Source: Gibbsiella quercinecans
Lineage (GTDB): Bacteria; Pseudomonadota; Gammaproteobacteria; Enterobacterales; Enterobacteriaceae
Assembly (NCBI RefSeq): GCF_002291425.1
Contig: NZ_CP014136.1
Span: forward strand, 3,534,001-3,598,000
DNA: 64,000 nucleotides
Direction of reading: 5' to 3'
Under the pieces are notes generated by a model. It did not search any database, was not told the DNA's origin, and saw only the letters and a list, made by a program, of their open reading frames with translations. Shown here piece by piece: positions 30,300 to 40,169 of the stretch; the stretch's first letter is position 1; each line of letters starts with the position of its first letter. The position numbers were made by a program, and so were the translations under genes.

Positions 30300-30872
30300 A
30301 TTTTAGGTCAGGGTTTAGACGGATTGCCAGTAATTTTTTGCCGGTGTAGCGATTTGCGCGCCTAAAGCGGTGCTATATTCATCGCTTGAAATGGTTGGCC
30401 ACATATTTTCATTTTGCATTTTGTATGGCTTACCGGTATAAACGGCGCGCGCGGTTCATTTGGCGCACTGCCCGGCACGAAGTTGTAAAATTCTGTGACC
30501 GGCCGGTAGCGAAACCATCACCAACCGTAGGTGCCGTTGCGGCGCCGCTTCATCGAACGGTCACGTTCTTACACTATATATAGAGGCTTCGTCGTTCACT
30601 GTGGGCGGCTGGCGTGGAGGTGGTTGGATTAATGATCCGTTGTTTCCTGGTTGTTGAATTTCAACAATATCGCCGTTCTGGCGCACATGTTTCAGTGCCT
30701 TCCCGTCTTGTTTCTCTACCATCCACCCGATGTTATGCACATCAGGGCGCCACTCAGGATTCCCGGGCCGGCTAATCACCGCCTGAAAAACGAATTAAGG
30801 GTGCCTGCAGCCTTCCTGTGGGAAGTTTCCTTGCCCGATTCATGAAGTTTGAACAGGGTGTCTTACAATGAT
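30300..30872. other. intergenic region between metK and yqgB/speA, no confident gene
   Basis: About 570 bases. It should hold the divergent metK and speA promoters. A 72-codon minus-strand frame at 30561-30779 (GTG start, no ribosome site) encodes a hydrophilic peptide with WMVEKQDGKALKHV. It looks protein-like but matches nothing I recognise. Upstream of that GTG its frame stays open only five codons, so it could be the remnant of a longer gene. Confidence 0.4.
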
Positions 30873-30959
30873 ATGCATGATCAACCGATCGCCAATCGCG
30901 AGCGGCAGCAGAATACGCTGTTGCCAGACGGGTTGCTGGGTTGTTCTTGCGCAGTGTAG
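30873..30959 (+). CDS. yqgB: YqgB-like small protein upstream of speA
   Basis: A 28-codon frame, MHDQPIANRERQQNTLLPDG followed by LLGCSCAV. It aligns with the core of E. coli YqgB, KPVAQLERQHSLLENP: the pattern P-[IV]-A-x-x-E-R-Q-x-x-[ST]-L-L is shared. The position, 48 bases before speA on the same strand, is the same as in E. coli. GTG at 30858 or TTG at 30849 are alternative starts in frame. E. coli YqgB is linked to acid stress; its mechanism is unclear. A leader role for speA is possible. Confidence 0.55.
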   Translation: MHDQPIANRERQQNTLLPDGLLGCSCAV

Positions 30960-31007
30960 CTGCGATAGTAGTTGGCTATATCGCCAACATGCGAGATGAG
31001 GCGAGTT

Positions 31008-32984
31008 ATGTCTGATGATCCGTTGGTTCACCGTCCGTCAGCGGTGGGTGAATCTCTATCTTTGCGCTCCATGCAGGAGGTTGCCATGAATGATCGTAAC
31101 GCCAGCAAGATGCTGCGTACTTATAACGTCGCCTACTGGGGCAACAACTACTACGACGTCAACGAACTGGGGCACATCAGCGTTTGCCCGGATCCCGACG
31201 TTCCGCAGGCCCGTGTCGATCTGGCGAAGCTGGTGAAAGAACGCCAGCAAGACGGCCAGCGTTTGCCTGCGCTGTTCTGTTTCCCACAGATTTTGCAGCA
31301 TCGCCTGCGTTCGATTAACGGGGCGTTTCAACGTGCGCGTGAATCATTCGGCTATGAGGGCGGCTACTTCCTGGTTTATCCGATCAAGGTCAACCAGCAC
31401 CGCCGCGTGATTGAATCGCTGATTAACTCCGGTGAACCGTTAGGGCTGGAAGCGGGTTCCAAGGCGGAGCTGATGGCGGTGCTGGCGCATGCCGGTATGA
31501 CCCGTTCGGTGATCGTCTGCAACGGTTATAAAGACCGTGAATATATTCGCCTGGCGCTGATCGGCGAGAAGCTGGGGCACAAAGTGTACCTGGTAATTGA
31601 AAAGATGTCGGAAATCAAGCTGGTGCTGGAAGAGGCCGAGCGGCTGAACGTGGTACCGCGCCTGGGCGTGCGTGCGCGTCTGGCGTCGCAGGGTTCCGGT
31701 AAATGGCAGTCGAGCGGCGGCGAAAAGTCCAAGTTTGGCCTGGCGGCGATGCAGGTGCTGAAACTGGTTGAAACCCTGCGCGAAGCGGGCCGCCTGGACA
31801 GCCTGCAACTGCTGCATTTCCACTTGGGTTCGCAGCTGGCCAACATTCGCGATATCGCCACCGGCGTGCGCGAGTCCGCCCGTTTTTATGTTGAGCTGCA
31901 CAAGCTGGGCGTCAATATCCAATGCTTCGACGTTGGCGGCGGGCTGGGCGTCGATTATGAAGGCACCCGTTCGCAGTCTGATTGTTCAGTGAACTACGGC
32001 CTGAACGAATATGCCAATAACGTGATCTGGGGTATCGGCGACGCCTGTAACGAGCATGGCCTGCCGCACCCGACGGTAATCACCGAATCCGGCCGTGCCG
32101 TGACGGCGCACCATACGGTGCTGGTATCCAACGTTATTGGCGTTGAGCGTAATGAGTTCAGCGAACCGCAGCCGCCGATGGAAGATGCGCCGCGCGCCTT
32201 GGAAAGCATGTGGGAAACCTGGCTGGAATTGAACGAGCCGGAAAATCGCCGTTCGCTGCGTGAATGGCTGCATGACAGCCAGATGGATCTGCACGATGTG
32301 CACACCCAGTACGCGCATGGCATGCTCGATCTAAGCAAACGCGCCTGGGCGGAGCAGATCTACCTGAATATTTGCAACAAGATCCAGCAGCAGCTGGATC
32401 CGAGCAACCGCGCCCACCGGCCGATCATTGATGAGCTGCAGGAGCGGATGGCGGATAAATTCTACGTTAACTTCTCGCTGTTCCAGTCAATGCCGGATGC
32501 CTGGGGGATCGACCAACTGTTCCCGGTGCTGCCGCTGGAAGGGCTGGATAAGCCGCCGGAAGGCCGTGCCGTGCTGCTGGATATCACCTGTGACTCCGAC
32601 GGTACTATCGATCACTACGTGGACGGCGACGGCGTGGCTACTACCATGCCGATGCCGCCGTACGATCCGGAAAACCCACCGGTGCTGGGGTTTTTTATGG
32701 TGGGCGCCTATCAGGAGATCCTCGGCAACATGCACAACCTGTTTGGTGACACTGCATCGGTCGATGTCTATGTGTTCCCGGACGGCACGGTGGAAAGCGA
32801 ACTCTCCGACGAAGGGGACAGCGTTGCCGATATGCTGCAGTACGTTCAGCTTGATCCCCAGGTGCTGTTGGCGCGCTTCCGCGATCAGGTGAAAGAAACC
32901 GATCTGGACAGCGTGCTGCAACAGGAATTCCTGGAAGAGTTTGAAGCCGGCCTGTATGGCTATACTTATCTGGAAGATGAGTAA
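31008..32984 (+). CDS. speA: biosynthetic arginine decarboxylase
   Basis: PLP enzyme converting arginine to agmatine, which SpeB turns into putrescine; 658 residues, the E. coli length. The PLP-binding Lys127 is in YPIKVNQ, and the TIM-barrel His/Gly elements LLHFHLGSQ and [12 protein letters not shown] are present. The C-terminal CDSDG motif provides the catalytic Cys. The start at 31008 (MSDDPLVH) matches E. coli and has a GAGGCGAG site; a start at MQEVA would be 21 residues shorter. speB follows after a terminator-like hairpin. Confidence 0.97.
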   Translation: MSDDPLVHRPSAVGESLSLRSMQEVAMNDRNASKMLRTYNVAYWGNNYYDVNELGHISVCPDPDVPQARVDLAKLVKERQQDGQRLPALFCFPQILQHRLRSINGAFQRARESFGYEGGYFLVYPIKVNQHRRVIESLINSGEPLGLEAGSKAELMAVLAHAGMTRSVIVCNGYKDREYIRLALIGEKLGHKVYLVIEKMSEIKLVLEEAERLNVVPRLGVRARLASQGSGKWQSSGGEKSKFGLAAMQVLKLVETLREAGRLDSLQLLHFHLGSQLANIRDIATGVRESARFYVELHKLGVNIQCFDVGGGLGVDYEGTRSQSDCSVNYGLNEYANNVIWGIGDACNEHGLPHPTVITESGRAVTAHHTVLVSNVIGVERNEFSEPQPPMEDAPRALESMWETWLELNEPENRRSLREWLHDSQMDLHDVHTQYAHGMLDLSKRAWAEQIYLNICNKIQQQLDPSNRAHRPIIDELQERMADKFYVNFSLFQSMPDAWGIDQLFPVLPLEGLDKPPEGRAVLLDITCDSDGTIDHYVDGDGVATTMPMPPYDPENPPVLGFFMVGAYQEILGNMHNLFGDTASVDVYVFPDGTVESELSDEGDSVADMLQYVQLDPQVLLARFRDQVKETDLDSVLQQEFLEEFEAGLYGYTYLEDE

Positions 32985-33110
32985 GCGGGTGGCTGCCGGG
33001 TTCATCTATACGATTAGCGACCTGGCGCTGCCTGTTTGCCGCACTTGAAGCCGGATGAGAATCCGGCGATAATCTGCGCTATCGGCATTACCGTAACGTA
33101 TATCAAATCA

Positions 33111-33153
33111 ATCCCTTCCTCGTCGGGTTAACGACGCGGGAGGGATTTTTTTT
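33111..33153 (+). terminator. intrinsic terminator between speA and speB
   Basis: ATCCCTTCCTCGTCG pairs with CGACGCGGGAGGGAT around a short loop, followed by eight Ts. It should uncouple much of speB transcription from speA. Confidence 0.85.
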
Positions 33154-33207
33154 GCCCTTGCCTGAGCGGTTGAGCTACAGGCAATCTGTTGATCAATGAG
33201 GTTTTTT

Positions 33208-34128
33208 ATGAGTACCTTAGGCCATCAGTTCGATAACTCTTTAGTGTCTAACGCTTTTGGTTTCCTGCGCTTCCCGCTGAATTTCATGCCGTATGACAGC
33301 GATGCGGAGTGGGTGATTACCGGTATTCCTTTCGATATGGCGACCTCTGGCCGCGCCGGCGGCCGCCACGGCCCGGCGGCTATCCGCCAGGTTTCCACCA
33401 ATCTGGCCTGGGAAGGCGCCCGCTGGCCGTGGGATTTTGATCTGCGCGATCGCCTTAAGGTGGTTGACTGCGGCGACGTGGTATTTAACTTCGGCGATGC
33501 GCAGGATCTGACCGATAAGCTGCAGGCGCACGCGGAGAAACTGCTGGCTGCCGGCAAGCGCATGCTGTCGTTCGGTGGCGATCACTTTGTCACTCTGCCG
33601 CTGCTGCGCGCCCATGCCAAACACTTTGGCAAAATGGCGCTGGTGCATTTTGACGCCCATACCGACACTTACTCTAACGGCAGTAAATTCGATCACGGCA
33701 CCATGTTCTACCATGCGCCGAATGAAGGCCTGATCGATCCTACCCATTCCGTACAGATCGGTATTCGCACCGAGTTTGATCGCGACAACGGTTTTACCGT
33801 GCTGGATGCCGCACAGGTTAACGATCGCAGCGTGGACGATCTGCTGGCGCAGATCAAACAGATCGTCGGGGATATGCCGGTTTATCTGACCTTCGACATC
33901 GACTGCCTGGATCCGGCGTTTGCACCGGGCACCGGCACCCCGGTGATCGGCGGCCTGACCTCCGATCGCGCGCTGAAATTGCTGCGCGGGCTGCAACCGT
34001 TGAACATTGTCGGTATGGATCTGGTGGAAGTGGCGCCGGCTTACGATCACTCGCAGATCACGGCGCTGGCGGGTGCTACCCTGGCGCTGGAAATGCTGTA
34101 CCTGCAGGCGGCGAAGAAGGGCGCGTAA
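33208..34128 (+). CDS. speB: agmatinase
   Basis: Manganese ureohydrolase that hydrolyses agmatine to putrescine and urea; 306 residues. The metal-ligand motifs [18 protein letters not shown] and [14 protein letters not shown] are intact. The start at 33208 (MSTLGHQ) matches E. coli; the four codons before it (MRFF) overlap the GAGG ribosome site. Putrescine from here is the substrate of SpeE. Confidence 0.97.
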   Translation: MSTLGHQFDNSLVSNAFGFLRFPLNFMPYDSDAEWVITGIPFDMATSGRAGGRHGPAAIRQVSTNLAWEGARWPWDFDLRDRLKVVDCGDVVFNFGDAQDLTDKLQAHAEKLLAAGKRMLSFGGDHFVTLPLLRAHAKHFGKMALVHFDAHTDTYSNGSKFDHGTMFYHAPNEGLIDPTHSVQIGIRTEFDRDNGFTVLDAAQVNDRSVDDLLAQIKQIVGDMPVYLTFDIDCLDPAFAPGTGTPVIGGLTSDRALKLLRGLQPLNIVGMDLVEVAPAYDHSQITALAGATLALEMLYLQAAKKGA

Positions 34129-34162
34129 CCCGCTTCTTCAGCGGCGGCTTGCCACCCGCCAT

Positions 34163-34200
34163 AAAAAATGCTGTTCAGCCGGTGCCGGCTGGACAGCATT
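34163..34200 (-). terminator. intrinsic terminator of loiP
   Basis: On the minus strand AATGCTGTCCAGCCGG pairs with CCGGCTGAACAGCATT (one internal mismatch), followed by six Ts, 23 bases after the loiP stop. Confidence 0.85.
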
Positions 34201-34222
34201 GTCGTATTAACTCTATTGCGCT

Positions 34223-34975
34223 TTATTTGCCGGCGGCAATGCGTTCGCGGATATTTTGCGCGCGGGTTTCGGAAGCCGGGTGATCGTCAAACATGCTGCT
34301 TTGGCGGCCGGCTTCCAGCTTCGCCAGCTTTTCAAAACTGGTGACCAGCCCGTTCGGATCGAGCCCGCGTTTTTTCAGCAGATCGAACGAGTAGTTATCC
34401 GCTTCTATTTCCTGCTTTTGCGAGAACTGCGCATTCACCAATTTTTCCCCCAGATCCGCCAACTGCGATTGAGACAATGATCCCACTACGCCGCCCGTAG
34501 AGGCCGCTGCGGTGCGCAAGGCGACGGTGCCATAGGCCACCTGCATCGCTTTACGGGTATGGCCGAGCGCCACATGGCCCATTTCATGCCCCAGCACGCC
34601 TTCGACTTCGTTATCGGTCATCATGTCCATCAGGCCGCTGTAGACGCGGATACAACCATTGGCCATCGCCCAGGCGTTGACGTCTTTGGTCAGATAGACC
34701 TTATAGTTGGCCGGCGTGCCGTTGATGTTATCGCCCAGTGCCGCGGCGATGTTATTCAGGCGCTACGTATAGGGGCTGTTGGCCGGCGCGATTTGTGCCT
34801 TGCTGTCCATCTCGGCGCAGGATTTATCACTTAAGGTTTTTACGTCGCCATCGCTGAGCGTGGCGGCCTGGTAGGCCTGTGCCCCAGACTGCATCAGCGT
34901 ATTGGTGTCAAGATTCTGACAGCCGCTTAACAAGCCGGTAATGCTCAACATAATCAAAGAAGTACGGAATTTCAT
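34223..34975 (-). pseudogene. loiP: M48 metalloprotease LoiP, interrupted by an in-frame TAG
   Basis: Homologue of the outer-membrane lipoprotein protease LoiP (YggG). The frame has 250 codons before the true stop and is colinear with E. coli LoiP from the lipobox (LLSGCQN) to DDHPASETRAQNIRERI. The protease motif HEMGH is intact. A single TAG at 34765-34763 interrupts it in the same frame (SPYT-stop-RLNNIA; E. coli has EYAKRL), so a Lys or Gln codon was lost by one substitution. No frameshift is present. Start ATG 34975 has an AGGA site. The product would be a 70-residue lipoprotein stub unless the stop is suppressed or is a sequencing error. Confidence 0.85.
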
Positions 34976-35212
34976 AAAGCTATCTTCCTGTGATAGTAAC
35001 AAGGGAAAAGGGCAATCTTAAATAAAACAAATTGGCAGTGAGAGCCTAGTTTACGTTGTCTGGCGCCGAAACGGCGTTATTCCGAAAAATGAGCCGATTG
35101 TGCTCATAAGTTGTGAACTGGCTCTCATTTGGCATTAGGGATTGCCGTTTTAATGCGGAGTCTGAGAAAATGGTAATCTTGACCGATTTTTTAATCCGAC
35201 CTGGAGTAAAAC

Positions 35213-37207
35213 ATGTCCTCTCGTAAAGAGCTTGCCAACGCGATCCGCGCACTTAGCATGGACGCCGTGCAAAAAGCAAAATCCGGCCACCCGGGCGCGC
35301 CTATGGGGATGGCGGACATCGCCGAAGTCCTGTGGCGTGATTACCTTAACCATAACCCCACCAACCCACACTGGGCCGACCGCGACCGCTTCGTGCTCTC
35401 CAACGGCCACGGCTCAATGCTGATTTACAGCCTGCTGCACCTCACCGGCTATGACCTGCCGATGAGCGAGCTGGAAAACTTCCGCCAGCTGCACTCCAAA
35501 ACCCCGGGCCACCCGGAATACGGCTACACCCCGGGCGTTGAAACCACCACCGGGCCGTTGGGCCAGGGCATCGCCAACGGCGTGGGCTTCGCCATCGCCG
35601 AACGTACTCTGGCGGCGCAGTTCAACCGCCCAGGCCATGACATCGTTGACCACCACACCTACGTGTTCATGGGCGACGGCTGCATGATGGAAGGTATCTC
35701 CCACGAAGTCTGCTCGCTGGCCGGCACCCTCAAGCTCGGCAAACTGACCGCCTTCTACGATGACAATGGCATCTCCATCGACGGCCACATCGACGGCTGG
35801 TTCACCGACGACACCGCCAAACGTTTTGAAGCCTACGGCTGGCACGTGGTGCGCGGCGTGGACGGCCACGATAGCGCAGCCATCAAGGCGGCGATTGAAG
35901 AAGCCCGCCAGGTGACCGACAAGCCGTCGCTGCTGATGTGCAAGACCGTGATTGGCTTCGGGTCGCCGAACAAGGCCGGCTCGCACGATGCGCACGGCGC
36001 CCCGCTGGGTGATGCCGAAGTGGCCGCCACCCGTGAAAAACTGGGCTGGAATTATCCGCCGTTCGTTATCCCGCAGGACATCTACGCCCAGTGGGACGCC
36101 AAAGAAGCCGGCAAGGCCCGTGAAGCCGCCTGGAACGCCAAATTCGCCGCCTATGCACAAGCCTTCCCGGAACAGGCCGCCGAGTTCAAACGCCGCATGA
36201 GCGGTGAACTGCCGGCCAGCTGGCAGGCGGACGCCAAAGCCTTTGTGGAAAAACTGCAGGCCAACCCGGCCAGCATCGCCAGCCGCAAGGCCTCGCAGAA
36301 CACGCTGGAAGCGTTCGGCAAGGTGCTGCCGGAGTTCCTCGGCGGCTCCGCCGACCTGGCACCAAGCAACCTGACGATGTGGTCCGGCTCCAAAGCCATC
36401 AACGAAGACCTGGCCGGCAACTACATCCACTACGGGGTGCGCGAGTTCGGCATGACCGCCATCACCAACGGCATTGCGCTGCACGGCGGTTTCCTGCCGT
36501 ATTCGGCCACCTTCCTGATGTTTGTGGAATATGCCCGCAACGCGGTGCGCATGGCGGCGCTGATGAAGCTGCGCAACGTGTTTGTCTACACCCACGATTC
36601 CATCGGCCTGGGCGAAGACGGCCCGACCCACCAGCCGGTCGAGCAGCTGGCCAGCCTGCGGGTGACGCCGAACATGAGCACCTGGCGCCCGTGCGACCAG
36701 GTGGAATCGGCGGTGGCCTGGCAGTACGGCATCGAGCGCAACGACGGCCCGACGGCGCTGATTTTCTCGCGCCAGAACCTGGCCCAGCAGCCGCGCACGG
36801 CGGAACAGCTGGCGAACGTATACCGCGGCGGCTACGTGCTGAAAGACAGCGACGGGCAGCCGGAGCTGATCCTGATTGCCACCGGTTCGGAAGTGGAACT
36901 GGCGGTTGCCGCCTATGAGCAACTGACAGCGGAAGGGCGCCGGGTGCGCGTGGTTTCCATGCCGTCCACCGATGCGTTCGACAAGCAGGATGCAGCCTAC
37001 CGTGAAGCGGTGCTGCCGGCGGCGGTCAGCGCACGGGTGGCGGTGGAAGCGGGTATCGCAGACTACTGGTACAAGTACGTGGGCCTGAACGGCGCGGTCG
37101 TGGGCATGACCACCTTCGGTGAGTCGGCGCCGGCGGATCTGCTGTTTAAAGAGTTTGGCATTACGGTAGAAAACGTGGTCGCCAAAGCGAAAGCGTTGCT
37201 GAAATAA
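35213..37207 (+). CDS. tktA: transketolase
   Basis: Thiamine-diphosphate enzyme of the non-oxidative pentose phosphate pathway; 664 residues. The ThDP motif starts with GDG at 154-156 ([14 protein letters not shown]), and the phosphate-binding [10 protein letters not shown] is near residue 23. The pyrimidine-site element [14 protein letters not shown] lies near 460. Gene order and similarity fit TktA rather than TktB. The strong GC-biased codons produce a long antisense open frame that is not a gene. Confidence 0.97.
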   Translation: MSSRKELANAIRALSMDAVQKAKSGHPGAPMGMADIAEVLWRDYLNHNPTNPHWADRDRFVLSNGHGSMLIYSLLHLTGYDLPMSELENFRQLHSKTPGHPEYGYTPGVETTTGPLGQGIANGVGFAIAERTLAAQFNRPGHDIVDHHTYVFMGDGCMMEGISHEVCSLAGTLKLGKLTAFYDDNGISIDGHIDGWFTDDTAKRFEAYGWHVVRGVDGHDSAAIKAAIEEARQVTDKPSLLMCKTVIGFGSPNKAGSHDAHGAPLGDAEVAATREKLGWNYPPFVIPQDIYAQWDAKEAGKAREAAWNAKFAAYAQAFPEQAAEFKRRMSGELPASWQADAKAFVEKLQANPASIASRKASQNTLEAFGKVLPEFLGGSADLAPSNLTMWSGSKAINEDLAGNYIHYGVREFGMTAITNGIALHGGFLPYSATFLMFVEYARNAVRMAALMKLRNVFVYTHDSIGLGEDGPTHQPVEQLASLRVTPNMSTWRPCDQVESAVAWQYGIERNDGPTALIFSRQNLAQQPRTAEQLANVYRGGYVLKDSDGQPELILIATGSEVELAVAAYEQLTAEGRRVRVVSMPSTDAFDKQDAAYREAVLPAAVSARVAVEAGIADYWYKYVGLNGAVVGMTTFGESAPADLLFKEFGITVENVVAKAKALLK

Positions 37208-37215
37208 CAGTAACG

Positions 37216-37247
37216 GCGGGAATGCGGCTTGCCGCATTCCCGCTTTT
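37216..37247 (+). terminator. intrinsic terminator of tktA
   Basis: GCGGGAATGCGG-CTTG-CCGCATTCCCGC is a perfect 12-pair stem followed by TTTT, right after the tktA stop. Confidence 0.9.
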
Positions 37248-37351
37248 GGTCTTTCCTTCCTGCAGGGCAAGCGCCTGTGCTCATCGGCATATTTCGTGCC
37301 CCTTTCTCTTGCTTACCCCCCGTTATCCCGGCCGTAACAGGCTACGTTCGA

Positions 37352-38431
37352 TTACAATAAATCCGCAATGGCTTGCCCCACCTGCTGGGTAGAAGCACTG
37401 CCACGCAGATCCGGCGTGCGCGGCCCATCGGCAAGGGTTTTCTCAATTGCCGACAGAATGCCGTCGTGCGCCTGACGGTAACGTTGGTCGCCGTTGCCAA
37501 GGAAATCGAGCATCAATGCACCGGACCAGATCATGGCGATCGGATTGGCGATATTCCGGCCAAAAATATCCGGCGCTGAACCATGCACCGGTTCAAACAG
37601 CGAGGGCAGGTGGCGCTCCGGGTTCAGGTTGGCGGATGGCGCGATGCCGATGGTGCCGGCGCAGGCTGGGCCAAGATCGGAAAGAATATCGCCGAACAGG
37701 TTGGAGGCCACCACCACATCGAAACGTTCCGGGTTCAGCACAAAGCGGGCACACAGGATATCAATATGCTGTTTGTCCCAGACGATGTCCGGGTAGTGCT
37801 GCGCCATCGCGGCGACGCGCTCATCCCAGAACGGCATGGTGACCGCCATACCGTTGGATTTGGTGGCGGCGGTGAGCGTCTTGCGCGGGCGCTGTTGCGC
37901 CAGCTCAAACGCATATTTCAGGATGCGGTCCACCCCGTGGCGGGTAAAGACCGACTCCTGGATCACTACCTCGCGATCGGTGCCTTCGAACATGCGGCCG
38001 CCGAGCGGGGAATATTCGCCTTCGGTGTTCTCGCGCACCACGAAGAAATCAATATCTCCCGGCGCTTTATTCGCCAGCGGGCAGGGCACACCGGGAAACA
38101 GGCGGACTGGCCGCAGGTTGACGTACTGATCAAAATCACGGCGGAATTTCAGCAGGGAGCCCCACAGCGAAATATGGTCTGGCACTTTATCCGGCCAGCC
38201 CACGGCGCCGAAGTAAATCGCATCGAATCCTTTCAGTTGCTCAAACCAGTCATCCGGCATCATTTGGCCGTGTTGCTGATAATAGTCGCAGTTGGCCCAT
38301 GCAAAGGTTTCAAACTGCAGATCGAGCGACCAGCGCTCGGCCGCCGCGTGCAGCACGCGCAGGCCCTCCGGCAACACTTCTTGCCCGATACCATCACCTG
38401 CGATGGCCGCAATTTTGTAGGTTTTGTTCAT
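37352..38431 (-). CDS. dmlA: D-malate dehydrogenase / tartrate dehydrogenase family
   Basis: Isocitrate/isopropylmalate dehydrogenase-family enzyme of 359 residues, very close to E. coli DmlA (361). It is expected to oxidise and decarboxylate D-malate, with possible tartrate activity. Visible motifs are the nucleotide-side IAAIAGDGIGQEV, the substrate loop SLLKFRRDFDQYVNLRP, and the metal site ASNLFGDILSDLG. The start at 38431 matches the family; three extra codons lie upstream. It is divergent from a dmlR-like regulator, as in E. coli, although the location between tktA and epd differs from E. coli. Confidence 0.88.
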   Translation of the reverse strand: MNKTYKIAAIAGDGIGQEVLPEGLRVLHAAAERWSLDLQFETFAWANCDYYQQHGQMMPDDWFEQLKGFDAIYFGAVGWPDKVPDHISLWGSLLKFRRDFDQYVNLRPVRLFPGVPCPLANKAPGDIDFFVVRENTEGEYSPLGGRMFEGTDREVVIQESVFTRHGVDRILKYAFELAQQRPRKTLTAATKSNGMAVTMPFWDERVAAMAQHYPDIVWDKQHIDILCARFVLNPERFDVVVASNLFGDILSDLGPACAGTIGIAPSANLNPERHLPSLFEPVHGSAPDIFGRNIANPIAMIWSGALMLDFLGNGDQRYRQAHDGILSAIEKTLADGPRTPDLRGSASTQQVGQAIADLL

Positions 38432-38480
38432 TATAGGTCTCACTTAGGGAAAGAGGGATTGACTTCCCTACCATCCTATA

Positions 38481-38501
38481 ATTGACTGAATGTTAATCAA
38501 T
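38481..38501. promoter_or_regulatory. LysR-type operator candidate between dmlA and dmlR
   Basis: ATTGA-N11-TCAAT is a dyad in the 101-bp divergent gap, the shape and position expected of a LysR regulator site. Binding is inferred. Confidence 0.5.
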
Positions 38502-38532
38502 CGCGCAAATGGTGAAACATAAAACACGAATC

Positions 38533-39471
38533 ATGAATAATCTTCCTGTGCTAAACGATTTGCGGGTATTTGTGCTGGTGGCGCGCCGGGCCGGTTTTGC
38601 CGCCGCTGCAGAGGAGATGGGCGTTTCGCCAGCCTATGTCAGCAAGCGCATCGCGTTATTGGAAAATACGCTGAACGTTTCTCTGCTGCACCGTACCACG
38701 CGGCGGGTCGCCATTACCGCCGATGGCGAGCGCATCTACGAGTGGGCGCAGCGTATCCTGAACGATGTTGATCGGATGATGGATGAAGTTGCGGATCTGC
38801 GGCAGGCGCCGCAGGGTACGCTACGGATCGTCACCAGCTTTGGCTTTGGCCGGCGTTTTGTCGCGCAGGCGGTGGCCGCGCTGGCACAGCAGTATCCCGG
38901 GCTGGAACTGCGGCTGGATGTGTCCGATCGCCTGGTCGATTTGGCCAGCGAAGGTTACGATCTGGATATCCGCGTTGGCGATGACATTGCGCCAAATCTG
39001 GTGGCCCGCAAGCTGGCGCATAACCACCGCGTTTTATGTGCTGCGCCCGAGTATTTGCAGCGTTATGGCACGCCAAAGGCGCTCAACGATCTCTGCGGCC
39101 GCCACTGTCTGGTGATCAAAGAACGGGATCTTGCATTCGGCGTCTGGCGGCTGCAAGGCCCGGCAGGGGAGGAAACGGTGAAGGTGACCGGCGCGCTGGC
39201 GTCTAACCACGGCGAAATCGTGCACCAGTGGTGTTTACAGGGGCAGGGAGTGGCGCTGCGTTCATTCTGGGATGTGAAAGACAGCATCGCTAACGGGCGG
39301 TTGGTGCAAATTCTGCCGGAGTACACTCAGCCGGCCAATATTTGGGCGGTGTATATTCCACGTTTGGCGACGTCAGCCAAGATACGCGTTGCGCTGGCCT
39401 TCCTGCGTGATTATTTCCAGGCCAATGTGGGGGCGGTTGCGCCGCTGGCGGAATATTTGTCGCGGCGTTGA
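38533..39471 (+). CDS. dmlR: LysR-family regulator DmlR
   Basis: Transcriptional regulator of 312 residues. The N-terminal winged helix-turn-helix is at about 16-60 (GFAAAAEEMGVSPAYVSKRI), followed by the type 2 periplasmic-binding-like effector domain. It aligns well with E. coli DmlR, which activates dmlA in the presence of D-malate. The start at 38533 (MNNLPVLNDL) matches E. coli; eight upstream codons in frame are not supported. Confidence 0.85.
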   Translation: MNNLPVLNDLRVFVLVARRAGFAAAAEEMGVSPAYVSKRIALLENTLNVSLLHRTTRRVAITADGERIYEWAQRILNDVDRMMDEVADLRQAPQGTLRIVTSFGFGRRFVAQAVAALAQQYPGLELRLDVSDRLVDLASEGYDLDIRVGDDIAPNLVARKLAHNHRVLCAAPEYLQRYGTPKALNDLCGRHCLVIKERDLAFGVWRLQGPAGEETVKVTGALASNHGEIVHQWCLQGQGVALRSFWDVKDSIANGRLVQILPEYTQPANIWAVYIPRLATSAKIRVALAFLRDYFQANVGAVAPLAEYLSRR

Positions 39472-39510
39472 GGGGCGGCAGGGCACGCAGTGGTGCCCTG
39501 CGTTGGCAGC

Positions 39511-39798
39511 TTACAACTGCGTCAGTTTTTTCACTTCCAGGCTTTCCAGTTTCCCATCCAGTTCGGCCAGGAAGGCATCGTGGTAAGGCATTGCCATGTG
39601 TTCCTTCAGCGCCTGCTCCGATTTCCAGCGTTCGATAAAGACGAATGCGCCCGGCGTGCCCTGTTCTTCGTGCAGATCGTATTGAATACAGCCAGGTTCG
39701 GAACGGCTTGGAGCGACCATGGCGCGCACGGCTTTATCCACTGCGGCGCGGTGTTCTGGGGTGGCTTTGATTAAGGCTACAACTTTAACTTCGCTCAT
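39511..39798 (-). CDS. ABM-domain small protein (putative quinol monooxygenase)
   Basis: A 95-residue single-domain protein of the antibiotic-biosynthesis-monooxygenase fold (ferredoxin-like dimer). The pattern EPGCIQYDLHEEQ, then FVFIERWKSEQALKEHMAMPY, is typical of the YgiN/LsrG-type group. The exact substrate is unknown; quinol oxidation is the activity known for YgiN. It has its own CRP-like site 69-90 bases upstream and is divergent from epd. Confidence 0.8.
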   Translation of the reverse strand: MSEVKVVALIKATPEHRAAVDKAVRAMVAPSRSEPGCIQYDLHEEQGTPGAFVFIERWKSEQALKEHMAMPYHDAFLAELDGKLESLEVKKLTQL

Positions 39799-40169
39799 TG
39801 ATACTCCTTGTATGGCCTATTACATATGGACGGATGTCGTTAAAGATAGGGATTAAGCGCTTGTAAAAATGTGCGCTAGATCATTTTATTTTCGCAAAAT
39901 ACTGCTTGGTTAACCGCTTGGCTCTCGGAGCTGTTCCCTTTCAGAAAGCTTTGGTTTATCCTCGGCTGAAGCGTTTCAGTTGGAGCATATCCAAGAGAAA
40001 TGCCGGAGTGAGTAGTTGCTGTGGGCAACAGGATTTTATCCATGACGCCACTTGGCGGTTCACAGCGAGCCACGCTCTCAGTATTCTATGCAGGTTAGCA
40101 CGATAACCAGTCAGCGCCAGCCAGCCCGGTGACAATACCGGCGTGGAAGGCCCTTCTTCAGGGAGCAGC
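39799..40169. other. intergenic region between the ABM gene and epd
   Basis: A 371-base gap. It holds the CRP-like site at 39867-39888. The remaining 280 bases have a GC content and frame statistics like coding DNA, but the only open frame (66 codons from 39906, Cys/Trp-rich) resembles no family I know. It may be decayed sequence or a long epd leader. Confidence 0.4.
39867..39888. promoter_or_regulatory. CRP-like site between the ABM gene and epd
   Basis: AAATGTGCGCTAGATCATTTTA matches the 22-base CRP consensus at 17 positions, though only one TGTG half is strong. In E. coli the epd-pgk promoter is CRP-activated. From here it could serve the minus-strand ABM gene or epd. Confidence 0.55.

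Noticed and set aside
34223-35002. Two separate small genes in the loiP region
   Set aside because: Both pieces are in one frame and align end to end with a single LoiP protein across one TAG.
35414-37270. 618-codon minus-strand open frame opposite tktA
   Set aside because: It mirrors the third-position GC bias of tktA. The translation is rich in His, Arg and Gly with no family resemblance.
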